Positions 43,972-52,016 of a stretch of DNA of 55,118 nucleotides are shown here, piece after piece (position 1 is the stretch's first letter; each line of letters starts with the position of its first letter). A program made the translations under genes and the position numbers. Under the pieces are notes generated by a model that saw only the letters and a program-made list of their open reading frames with translations, did no database searches and was not told where the DNA came from. The stretch is from Acidobacteriaceae bacterium (GTDB lineage Bacteria; Acidobacteriota; Terriglobia; Terriglobales; Acidobacteriaceae). The stretch spans positions 1-55,118 of the forward strand of contig PLQW01000234.1 in assembly GCA_003160215.1 (NCBI GenBank). The letters run 5' to 3'.

Positions 43972-46206
43972 CTAGCGCGGATAATCCAGCGCTTCCGGAA
44001 TCATCACTTTCGAGATAGCCTCGGCAAGCCGATCCTTGGCGAGCTGCGCACCGGTAAGGCAGCCATCCAACTTGGAGCGAAGACGCTGAAATCCTTCCAG
44101 GCCCTGGCATGAGGCGCACGGGCCTGCTTTCACGGGATGGCTTCCGTCCGCGCCGACAACATCTGTCGCACATGATGCAATGCCCGGAATCAGGCCTTCC
44201 AGCGAGTCCAATTCGTCGCTCCGATAGCAACCCTTGTAACCTTCTTCATCCCATGCCGGATGCCGGTTGTATCCAAAGACCAGCTCGGCGCAGATGCGGC
44301 CCGCTTCCCCTGCGGCACGCGCCGCCTGTATGTGGCAAAGGTCAGTCAAGAAACTGAGAGTACTGGCCAGTCCTTCCGCCAGCACTGGGTTCTCGGGACC
44401 CTTGGTTTCCAACTCGATCAAGTCCAGCGTCTGCTGACGCGTGGCCAGCAACCATCCAAGCGCGTCGGCCAGCGGAAAGGTCACGCCTTGGCGAGCGCTC
44501 TGATACAGCGCTCCACCGTCGGCATCGGTGGCGACCCGCAGGTGGCGATAAGTCCACAGCCACAACTGCATCGCGGTTGCTAGAGTGCATGCCCCCGTTC
44601 CCGGACGGTGCTCCGCAACCCGGCGCATTTCGCCGATCCATTGCCGGTACTGGGCGAGGAACAATTCATTGGTCATGGTGACGCTGAGGTTGCGACGCTG
44701 CACCGCCTCGGGACCCTCATAGGTAGCTTCGAGTTGCGAATCCATCCATTTGTAAGCCAGGAAGCCGGGACAGTCTTCGGTGATTCCATAGCCGCCCATC
44801 AGGCTTAGCGCTTCGCGCATCGAGTTTGCGCCGGTGCCGGTGTTCCACAGCTTGGCCGCCGGACAAAGCACGTTCGCCACCGCATCCTTCAAGGCAAACT
44901 CGACGAGCCGGTCATTTTTCAGCGTGTCATACACATCACGGTTGCGCTTCTCCTCCGCAGTCGCCTCAAGGCGCAGCAACTCCAGCGCCGATTGATTCAC
45001 CTCGCGGAAGAACTTTAACTCGGCCTTGCCGCCGCGAATTCCTTTAGTCGCCAGGATCGCGTCCTTCTCGCGCTCCAGGGGATCGAGTTCGTCGTACAAC
45101 CGCGCCGCGGCAAATCCAAGCGCAGCGCCCGCTTCGCCAATCGCCCACAGGTTGGCCAGCCGATGCAGAGCATCCTGGCGCTGCTGCAAGCCCAGTTCGT
45201 AGCGAAGCATGCCCGGCTTGGCCTGCTCGGAGCCACGAAAACGCCCGCGCTGATAACGAATGATCGGCTCGATGGCAGACAGTAGTTTGGCCGAGGTCAT
45301 CAACGCGACGGTGACACGGGTGCGTTTGAAGACGGCCTCGATGACCTCGCTGTGGTTGTAGTTGGGGATGATGGCGCCGTCTTTGATGGTGTATCCGCCG
45401 ACGATGCGGCTGGCAGGCACGTGCACATTGAAGATGGGATCGCAGGTGGAGGAGAGCTGATGCACCAGTTTGCGCGTCGGGGTGCCGCGGTCGAACACGC
45501 CCGGATCGCTTTCCTCGATAATCACCATGCAGGAGCCCTTGATGCGATCGTCCCCGGAATCGACTGCGGCGGTAACGAAGTTGGCGAAGCCCATGTTAGT
45601 GATGAAGCGGCCGCGCTTCTCCACGTGCAGGAGCGGCTCCTGGCCGTCACTCCATTCCGTGACGCGAACTTTGCCGCTCAACATGCCGGTATCCACGCCA
45701 ACATAGGGAATCGGTTCGGTGAGACAGAAGGCCCCGCGATAGGTATGGCGATCCTCCCCGGGTGCGGGAGGAGCGGCCAGCGCCATGTAATGCGCGCGCT
45801 GTTCCGGCGTGCCCCGCTCGTGAATTGGCGCCAGGGCCAGGCATCCCGCCAGGCTGCAAGTGGCGGCGCCGGCGTCCACCCAGGCCAGTTCAAAGGCGAT
45901 CAGGGCCAGCGCAAGATTCTTGGGTCCAACCAGGTAGCCGCCGTGCTCGGGATCCATGAAGACGGCGGTGATTCCGGACTGATCGAAAGCTTCGAGTAAC
46001 TTGGCTTTCTTGCTGGTCCACTCGTGAGTGCCGCGGGACCCCTCGGAAACCAGACGCGCCACCGGCCCGCGCGCCACCTCGCGCGCCGACTGCACCAGCA
46101 TCTGCAGTTCATAACGGTCGGCGAAATGCCACAGAATCTGGCGAACGCTGTCGTCGGGCAGCGTACGCAGGGTCTCGGACCGCACTTTCGGCACAGTGGT
46201 TGCCAT
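43972..46206 (-). CDS. Acyl-CoA dehydrogenase, double-length form
   Basis: A 744-residue protein, about twice the ~380 of typical acyl-CoA dehydrogenases. The ACAD body (~60-560) has the flavin/substrate loop AFCLTEPIPYVGVDTG (flavin-Thr region), the GGYGITEDCPGFLAYKWMD motif and ATYEGPEAVQRRN with the expected catalytic glutamate. A ~180-residue C-terminal extension is helical with a Cys-rich tail (GIASCATDV, GPCASCQGLEG). It should oxidise an acyl-CoA (or related thioester) and reduce the adjacent ETF. ATG 46206 is set by GGAGGTGA upstream. Substrate unknown. Confidence 0.88.
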   Translation of the reverse strand: MATTVPKVRSETLRTLPDDSVRQILWHFADRYELQMLVQSAREVARGPVARLVSEGSRGTHEWTSKKAKLLEAFDQSGITAVFMDPEHGGYLVGPKNLALALIAFELAWVDAGAATCSLAGCLALAPIHERGTPEQRAHYMALAAPPAPGEDRHTYRGAFCLTEPIPYVGVDTGMLSGKVRVTEWSDGQEPLLHVEKRGRFITNMGFANFVTAAVDSGDDRIKGSCMVIIEESDPGVFDRGTPTRKLVHQLSSTCDPIFNVHVPASRIVGGYTIKDGAIIPNYNHSEVIEAVFKRTRVTVALMTSAKLLSAIEPIIRYQRGRFRGSEQAKPGMLRYELGLQQRQDALHRLANLWAIGEAGAALGFAAARLYDELDPLEREKDAILATKGIRGGKAELKFFREVNQSALELLRLEATAEEKRNRDVYDTLKNDRLVEFALKDAVANVLCPAAKLWNTGTGANSMREALSLMGGYGITEDCPGFLAYKWMDSQLEATYEGPEAVQRRNLSVTMTNELFLAQYRQWIGEMRRVAEHRPGTGACTLATAMQLWLWTYRHLRVATDADGGALYQSARQGVTFPLADALGWLLATRQQTLDLIELETKGPENPVLAEGLASTLSFLTDLCHIQAARAAGEAGRICAELVFGYNRHPAWDEEGYKGCYRSDELDSLEGLIPGIASCATDVVGADGSHPVKAGPCASCQGLEGFQRLRSKLDGCLTGAQLAKDRLAEAISKVMIPEALDYPR

Positions 46207-46403
46207 GCGCTCACCTCCGGGTGCTATAAGTCTCATTGTGATTTGCCGTTAACCATTGGTGCTGTGACGCATGTCATAGGGGTCAGTGACGGATGGGCAG
46301 GCATGGCCGGACTTCAAAAGGTCAGGAAGGAATCGATTCTTGCAAATCAGCCAGCACCCGCAGCACCTCGCCAGGATCGCGGCTGTGGTTTTGTTCGCGG
46401 CGG

Positions 46404-46430
46404 ACGCGGCGCTAAAGCGCCGCTCTACCC
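46404..46430. repeat. GCGGCGC-ttta-GCGCCGC hairpin repeat
   Basis: 27 bases identical, in inverted orientation, to 51172-51198 inside the element downstream of the TonB receptor. Stem GCGGCGC/GCGCCGC. It lies in the ACAD/ferredoxin spacer. Confidence 0.7.
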
Positions 46431-46487
46431 TTGCTCGCAGGATATAGTACTTTAGGAATCGCATTAGAGTTCCCCCTTTCCCGCGCC

Positions 46488-46859
46488 TTACGGTTTCAGC
46501 CCTTGCGAATACGGCGAAGGAAGACCGTCCTTCAGCCGGTGCTTTCGCATTTCAACTGCCTGATGGGTGCGGATGGTTAGGTCCGAGCACGGTCTTCCGG
46601 TACACAACAGCCCAAATCCCGCCTCGCGGTCCTGAGGAAAGAAGGCCAGCGAGTCGGCTTGGTCAACTTCGCCCTGTCCCTCGATTCGGCCCGCGCAGGT
46701 CAGGCACCAACCCTGATGACAAAGCGCGGGTAGTTCGACACCTTGTTCAAATGCCGCATCCCAGATGTGCTGGTCACTTGCCACTCGAATGGAACGCTCT
46801 TCCCGCGGTGTCAGCAGGGTAACGTCGAAAAACTTCGACGGATTGGTGTCGTGTTTCAC
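46488..46859 (-). CDS. 2Fe-2S ferredoxin (plant-type)
   Basis: A ~123-residue ferredoxin. Core: FDVTLLTPREERSIRVASDQ, HIWDAAFEQGVELPALCHQG, then Cys-x4-Cys-x2-Cys (CHQGWCLTC) and the fourth ligand in FGLLCTGRPCSDL: the plant/cyanobacterial 2Fe-2S arrangement. It ends with a basic tail. The start is uncertain: GTG 46859 gives the expected family length, while GTG 46895 is an alternative; neither has a good ribosome site. It follows the ferritin-like gene by 70 bases, so the two are probably co-transcribed; it could reduce the diiron centre. Confidence 0.85.
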   Translation of the reverse strand: MKHDTNPSKFFDVTLLTPREERSIRVASDQHIWDAAFEQGVELPALCHQGWCLTCAGRIEGQGEVDQADSLAFFPQDREAGFGLLCTGRPCSDLTIRTHQAVEMRKHRLKDGLPSPYSQGLKP

Positions 46860-46929
46860 GAAAACGGCTTCATGCAGTGCTGCCCGGCTCTTCACCGGGC
46901 AGCATCTGCGGGTTGCGAGGCTGGTGTGC

Positions 46930-47544
46930 CTAACTTCCGATATAGAACGAAGCATTCTTGCTGTAGGGAGCGTGGCCCGGCTCGCCGCGGCGGAAGTGGC
47001 CGCTGGGGACCGACTTTCCATCGCGCTCGAAGGCCAGCAACTCGATGAACCACGCCTCATGTTCGATCTCTTCGTTCAGGATGCGTGCCGCCATATCGTA
47101 GGTACGCGGGTCCTTACCGAAGGTCATGTCGCAAATCGCGATCCAGCTCCGAATCGCGCACCGTTCCGACTCGAGCAGAAGAATCAAAATATTTACTGCC
47201 GTTGGCGGGTCCGGCAACTTAGCGGCGCGGCAGCCGGCCTGGTCGTGAAACGCCGGCAAATCGTTGGGCAAGTCGCCACCGAGTTCGTAGATACGCGGTA
47301 CGATCAGCTCGAAATGCGCCCGGTCCTCCAACCGCGCGTCCTCGCAGATCTCCTTGTAATCCTCGTGCCCTGCCAGGTGCATGCGCAGGATGGTGTAGTA
47401 GTAGTAGGTGCTTGCGAACTCTGCCGCCGCATTGGCGATCAGCATTCGAATCAGTTTCTCCACATCGACGCCACGCGCGCGAATCACTTCGACTCCTACG
47501 CGCTGGGTGACATCGCCCGGTTTCACGACGCGCTCTTTAGGCAT
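46930..47544 (-). CDS. Ferritin-like diiron protein (Dps/DPSL-like)
   Basis: A 204-residue four-helix-bundle protein. Helix signatures include [20 protein letters not shown], the [20 protein letters not shown] segment (acidic residue three/four before His), [17 protein letters not shown] and [19 protein letters not shown] (E-x2-H). Together they could supply a diiron ferroxidase or oxygenase site. The long N-terminal arm is basic. ATG 47544 is fixed by GGAGGAG. The next gene is a 2Fe-2S ferredoxin. Iron storage/protection or an oxygenase-like role are both possible; context with ferredoxin favours a redox partner pair. Confidence 0.85.
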   Translation of the reverse strand: MPKERVVKPGDVTQRVGVEVIRARGVDVEKLIRMLIANAAAEFASTYYYYTILRMHLAGHEDYKEICEDARLEDRAHFELIVPRIYELGGDLPNDLPAFHDQAGCRAAKLPDPPTAVNILILLLESERCAIRSWIAICDMTFGKDPRTYDMAARILNEEIEHEAWFIELLAFERDGKSVPSGHFRRGEPGHAPYSKNASFYIGS

Positions 47545-48056
47545 TTGTCTCCTCCAAAGTTGATCGCTAAAGGTTGGTGACGGATAAAGGCCGCTAGTCA
47601 CGAGCTACGGAGAGCGGGTACTAAGACGTTTCCCGGTTGGCCCTGGTTGCGGACCGTAACGACTCGGACTCAGCGGCCAAACACCGTCCTGTGAACCAAC
47701 AGCCGGTAAATCGATGCCAGGGCCATGGCTGACAAAATTTACTACCCGATAAAAGTTACTAATCAAGACTACGCCTGTCAAGCCCTCCCTGCCAACAGTT
47801 CGCGCTGCGGAAAACTCGACGCAGGTCTCCGGTCAATCTCTGGAACCCGAGCGTGGTCGCGGCGCGAATTCGAGGGACCTGCTCCGCGCCTTTCCGCCAT
47901 GTATGAAAGCGCCTCTAGGCTGGTATGCAGGATTGGCCGGAGCCGCCGCTAATTACTAGCAATGGTAGTAGATATCGCGTCAGAGTAGCCTTGGAAATTT
48001 GAATCACCACCACTAAACCTCGCCGGACAAATGCTCCGTGCAGTACAGGAAAGCTA
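47545..48056. other. Intergenic region between divergent ferritin-like and TonB-receptor genes
   Basis: 512 bases without a convincing gene. It should carry divergent promoters; I could not identify a Fur-type or other known operator by eye. Confidence 0.4.
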
Positions 48057-51000
48057 ATGATGCTGCCGAAATTGAATGGACGGTCACTCCGAAGCGCTCT
48101 ACTGACAATCTGCATTCTCACTCTGCTTCCGTTCGCGCTGCGCGCGCAGAATGCGACGGGCTCGCTGCTGGGCGAAGTGCAGGATGCCAGCGGAGCTCGA
48201 ATCAAGTCCGCCAATGTCATGGTGACGGATAATGCTTCCAGCGTTGCCCGCAAGGCAACCACCGACAGCCGCGGACAATTCCGATTTCCCGACCTGATGC
48301 CGGGAAACTACCGCGTAGCCGTCAATGCCAAAGGGTTTGCCGAGGCCAGTTCCGATGTGACGGTGCAGGTGAGTAACGTGCGCGACGTCCTGGTCACGTT
48401 GCGTCCGGAAGCCGTTCAGCAGACCGTTAATGTGAAGGCGGAACCTTCCTCCATCACTACCCAGATGCTCGATACCACGGATGCCGTTAATGGAGGAGTC
48501 GTTACGGGCAAGGACCTGGAGACCATTCCTCTGGCGGCCCGCAGCTTCGCTAACATTGCCTACATGGTGGCGGGCACGGAGCCGGTCGAGCCTTCCGACC
48601 CTACCAAGGCGCGCATTACCGCGGTGTCCACTGGTGGAAGCTCCGGGCTGAACAACCAGCTCTCGGTGGACGGCGCCGACAATTCGGACGACTACATCGG
48701 CGGCTTCCTGCAGAACTTTTCTCCCGATGTAATTCGGGAATTCGCCGTGCAGACCTCGCAGGCGAATGCGGACGTTGGCCGCACTACCGCTGCCGCCGTG
48801 ATCATCAGCACGAAGAGCGGCACTAACGACTGGCACGGCGACCTCGCGGTGTATGAGCGGGCCGCCGCATTGAACGCCCGGTTCCCCATCGATAATCCGT
48901 CACCCGAGCCCAAGCAGCCCTTCTCACGGCAGAATTACGTGGGCACGATTGGCGGGCCGATTGTGAAGGACAAGCTCTGGATTTTCACCGGGTTCGAGAT
49001 GGTGAACGAGCACGCCAGCGTCAACTACAGTCCGGCCAGCCTGACGCAATTCAACGCGCTGAATCAACTGGCGCAAGAGGGGTTGATTCCGAAAACGAGT
49101 TCGATTCCAGTTCCGCCGTACGTTCGCGTCCCGTACCAGTCTTATCTGGGTATGATGCGACTCGACTGGGCGCAATCGCAGCGTTCGCAGTGGTTCCTGC
49201 GCTACGCCCTCGACAACTCCACCACCAACAATGCCCTGGTGCAGCAAGGCACGCTGCCCTCTACCGGCGCGACGACGCATCCCAATTATCAGAACGGCGT
49301 CATCGGTAACACGTACACCTTCAGTCCATCGTGGGTGGGAAACCTGACCCTTGATACCAGTTATCTGCACTTGACCGCAGACCGTAATGGATATCTCGGC
49401 TTTGCGCTGGCGTTTCCATTTAGCTCCACTTCCAAAACCATCTCCGGCTTCGAAACCTATGGCGACAACCAGTTTGTTACCCCCATCACCGCGTTCCCGG
49501 TGATTCGCAACCAGGAGAAGTATCAGTTTCGCTATGATGTGAGCGGCTCTGTTGGCAGGCACGCTCCCAAGTTCGGCATCGACTTCATTCACGAGCCGGT
49601 AATGAGCGGCGCCTTTCCGGGTCAGGCGGAAACACTCTACACCCTTACTCAGAACCCGACCTACTATCTGACCAACCCGAGTCAACTCACGGCTGAGCTG
49701 AACTGCCAGCCGCCCTTCGACGGCGCCAATTGTCAGACCACATCCACTCCGGCCGGCAACGGCAATTTTTCCCAGAACGTGCAAAGGCTGGGCTTGTACG
49801 CCATGGATTCCTGGCGAGTGACGCCGCAGGTGACCGTCAACTACGGGCTGCGCTACGACACGACCTTTGGATTGTTCCAGGCTTCGGGGGTGAGCCAGTT
49901 GCTCAATCCTGGAGTGCAGACCATTGCAGGACTGCAACTGCCGCTGCCCACGGGCGCGCCTCATGATTACCGCAAGGCTTTTGCGCCGCGTTTGGGAATT
50001 TCCTACAATCCCGACCGGATTGAAGACCTGGTCATTCGCGCCGGCATCGGCATGTACTACGACGATCTGGCGCAGAACGGATGGGCGACGGCTTTCCAGG
50101 CGGTGAACACGCCGTCGGCGTTTCAGCCTTGCACCAAGCCGGGCGATCCCGGCTGCCTGCCAGGTGCGGCGAACGGCGGACAGGGCGCGGTAATCGATCC
50201 CAACTACCACACGCCTTACGCGCTGCATGTCAGCGGCGGAGTGCAGTATCTATGGCACAAGAACTGGACCCTCAGCGCCGACTATGTGCACGAGCAGGGC
50301 GTCCATGGCTACCGGCGTTATGAGTACACCGCAGGCTACACACTCTTCTCTCCGCTATTCGCGCAAGATCAGGCAACCCAGATGGCTAACGTGCCCAACC
50401 TGTCCGTCTTCAAGTCGGACAACACGTCCAGCTACAACGCCATGATGCTGCATCTGCAGGGCAACGTCTCCCGGCGCTTCAACATCACTGCCAACTACGT
50501 GCTGTCGAGAGCGAAGACTTGGGGCTGCGTTTTGGGAGAGCTTTTTGACTACGTCAACGGAGTCTGCAATGCGCTGAACCCCTTCGCTCCAGGCGACTAC
50601 GGCCCGTCGGGCGAAGATGTCACCAGCCGCTTCACTCTCGCGGGTGTCGTGTATGTTCCGGGTGGCTTTCAAATATCGACGTTGATTCAGGCGGAAACTG
50701 GCCGTCCGATTACTCTAACGACTCCGGTGGACGTGAACGGGCTGGGCGATCCGGCAGATGATCGCGCCGTCATCAACGGGGTCCAAACGACGCTCGACCA
50801 GTTCCGCGGAACGCCTTATATCCAGGTTGATCTCCGCGTCACCCGGCCGTTTAAGGTCGGAGAACGCTGGCAGATCCTGCCCTTCGTCGAGTTCTTCAAT
50901 CTGTTCAATCGCAACAATCCGGGCGCCAACTATGTCACTAACATCGCGGCCCTGCCGACGCCGGTGAACAATCTATACAATGCCACGGCATTTTGCCCGA

Positions 51001-51137
51001 CGCCAGCGTGCAACGTACCAATTACGAACCCGAATCAGTTGCTGGTGCCCGCCGGCGCGCTCGGCGATTTCTTTGGTCCCGGAACCACGGTGGGTATTCC
51101 GTTCGCGGCTCAGATTGGGGTGCGAGCGACTTTCTAA
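48057..51137 (+). CDS. TonB-dependent (Oar-like) outer-membrane receptor with carboxypeptidase-regulatory N-domain
   Basis: A 1026-residue outer-membrane protein. Signal peptide (LTICILTLLPFALRAQ), then a CarboxypepD_reg-like beta sandwich (~30-115: GSLLGEVQDASGARIKSANV, GQFRFPDLMPGNYRVAV), a plug domain (~130-260: GGVVTGKDLETIPL, NNQLSVDGADNSDDYIG) and a ~750-residue beta barrel ending in GVRATF with a terminal Phe. This is the hugely expanded Acidobacteria/Myxococcus Oar type. The ligand is unknown. ATG 48057 follows AGGAAAG. It is followed immediately by a hairpin-rich element. Confidence 0.93.
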   Translation: MMLPKLNGRSLRSALLTICILTLLPFALRAQNATGSLLGEVQDASGARIKSANVMVTDNASSVARKATTDSRGQFRFPDLMPGNYRVAVNAKGFAEASSDVTVQVSNVRDVLVTLRPEAVQQTVNVKAEPSSITTQMLDTTDAVNGGVVTGKDLETIPLAARSFANIAYMVAGTEPVEPSDPTKARITAVSTGGSSGLNNQLSVDGADNSDDYIGGFLQNFSPDVIREFAVQTSQANADVGRTTAAAVIISTKSGTNDWHGDLAVYERAAALNARFPIDNPSPEPKQPFSRQNYVGTIGGPIVKDKLWIFTGFEMVNEHASVNYSPASLTQFNALNQLAQEGLIPKTSSIPVPPYVRVPYQSYLGMMRLDWAQSQRSQWFLRYALDNSTTNNALVQQGTLPSTGATTHPNYQNGVIGNTYTFSPSWVGNLTLDTSYLHLTADRNGYLGFALAFPFSSTSKTISGFETYGDNQFVTPITAFPVIRNQEKYQFRYDVSGSVGRHAPKFGIDFIHEPVMSGAFPGQAETLYTLTQNPTYYLTNPSQLTAELNCQPPFDGANCQTTSTPAGNGNFSQNVQRLGLYAMDSWRVTPQVTVNYGLRYDTTFGLFQASGVSQLLNPGVQTIAGLQLPLPTGAPHDYRKAFAPRLGISYNPDRIEDLVIRAGIGMYYDDLAQNGWATAFQAVNTPSAFQPCTKPGDPGCLPGAANGGQGAVIDPNYHTPYALHVSGGVQYLWHKNWTLSADYVHEQGVHGYRRYEYTAGYTLFSPLFAQDQATQMANVPNLSVFKSDNTSSYNAMMLHLQGNVSRRFNITANYVLSRAKTWGCVLGELFDYVNGVCNALNPFAPGDYGPSGEDVTSRFTLAGVVYVPGGFQISTLIQAETGRPITLTTPVDVNGLGDPADDRAVINGVQTTLDQFRGTPYIQVDLRVTRPFKVGERWQILPFVEFFNLFNRNNPGANYVTNIAALPTPVNNLYNATAFCPTPACNVPITNPNQLLVPAGALGDFFGPGTTVGIPFAAQIGVRATF

Positions 51138-51139
51138 AG

Positions 51140-51335
51140 CAGTTTCAGAATTGGTGTAGTCTGGCGAGTACGGGTAGAGCGGCGCTTTAGCGCCGCGTTC
51201 GCTGCGGATAAACGAATCGTTTGAGCCACTGCGGTCATTGAAAATGACCGCAGTGGCTCAAACCTTATGGTGTGGGTGATCTTGGACGCCAGCCTGAAGG
51301 CTGGCTCTATCCGGTCTACACCAACTCTGAAACTG
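51140..51335. mobile_element. MITE-like element: 20-bp terminal inverted repeats with three internal hairpins
   Basis: Terminal arms CAGTTTCAGAATTGGTGTAG (51140-51159) and CTACACCAACTCTGAAACTG (51316-51335) pair at 19 of 20 positions. Inside are hairpins GCGGCGC/GCGCCGC (51179-51196), a 21-bp perfect stem with a GAA loop (51219-51239 / 51243-51263), and GCCAGCC-tgaa-GGCTGGC (51288-51305). No open frame. It starts two bases after the TonB receptor stop, so it also forms that gene's 3' end. Confidence 0.6.
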
Positions 51336-51370
51336 GCCTAACGTGCGCGTTGGGAAATTGCGGCTAACGA

Positions 51371-51396
51371 AGAAGCCGACCGGAAAGGCCGGCTTC
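51371..51396 (-). terminator. Terminator of the cytochrome c gene
   Basis: Minus-strand stem GAAGCCGGCC / GGTCGGCTTC, loop TTTCC, followed by TTCGTT. 24 bases past the stop. Confidence 0.65.
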
Positions 51397-51419
51397 TATA
51401 CGTGTTCTGAGCGGCAGAC

Positions 51420-51710
51420 TTACTTCTTGAGGGTCATCACGTAGTTGGAAATTTCCCCCGCCTGAGCGGCGGTCAAGCCTGCAACCGCTTTGCTGTGCGG
51501 CGCCTTCTTTCCGGCTGCGCCGTTGGTGAGTAAATCAGCGACTTGCTGCTGATTCAATGCTGTCTTCTGCAAGGACGGCCCGACTTTTCCTTCACCCATA
51601 GGACCGTGGCACATGGCACATTTTGCCTTATAGAGGGCGGCGCCATCCTGGGCCCATGCCATGCTCGAAACCAGTGTGACTGCCGCCAACATTATCAAGT
51701 AACGTTTCAT
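51420..51710 (-). CDS. Small periplasmic c-type cytochrome
   Basis: A 96-residue protein with a signal peptide (LIMLAAVTLVSSMAWA). The single heme motif CAMCH sits in YKAKCAMCHGPMGEGKVGPS. The C-terminus AGEISNYVMTLKK is the usual class I helix. The region that normally supplies the methionine sixth ligand reads GAAGKKAPHSKAVAGL, with His but no Met, so the axial ligand may be His or the distal Met near the end. An electron carrier in the periplasm. ATG 51710 has AAGGAG ~13 bases upstream. Confidence 0.9.
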   Translation of the reverse strand: MKRYLIMLAAVTLVSSMAWAQDGAALYKAKCAMCHGPMGEGKVGPSLQKTALNQQQVADLLTNGAAGKKAPHSKAVAGLTAAQAGEISNYVMTLKK

Positions 51711-52016
51711 AGAAACATGATCTCCTTAAGTTTTGGGAATGAACAAAATTCCGAAGCCGAACCAGCCTTCGGTTACCTGCACGAACTGCTCGCGCTGCAA
51801 CTGTGATGTGAGGATGGCCCCATTTCTCACATTGGCTGGTATTGTAGAGCGGATTGGGCAACTTGCGATCACTTAATTGCGGTGACCAGCGCAGAGTGAC
51901 GCAGGTCATATGCAAATCCTCCGAACTTAAGATTGATTTCGGCTTGGTGAGTTATGGAAGAACTTCGCCGAATCCTGGCTTCGTGCTACCCTGCTTAACT
52001 TCAGGAACTTTTCCCG
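51711..52016. other. Intergenic region between divergent cytochrome and protease-like genes
   Basis: 306 bases; no gene seen. It contains a TTCTCACATTGG half-site at 51824-51835 resembling one arm of the palindromic motif found elsewhere in the window. Confidence 0.35.
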
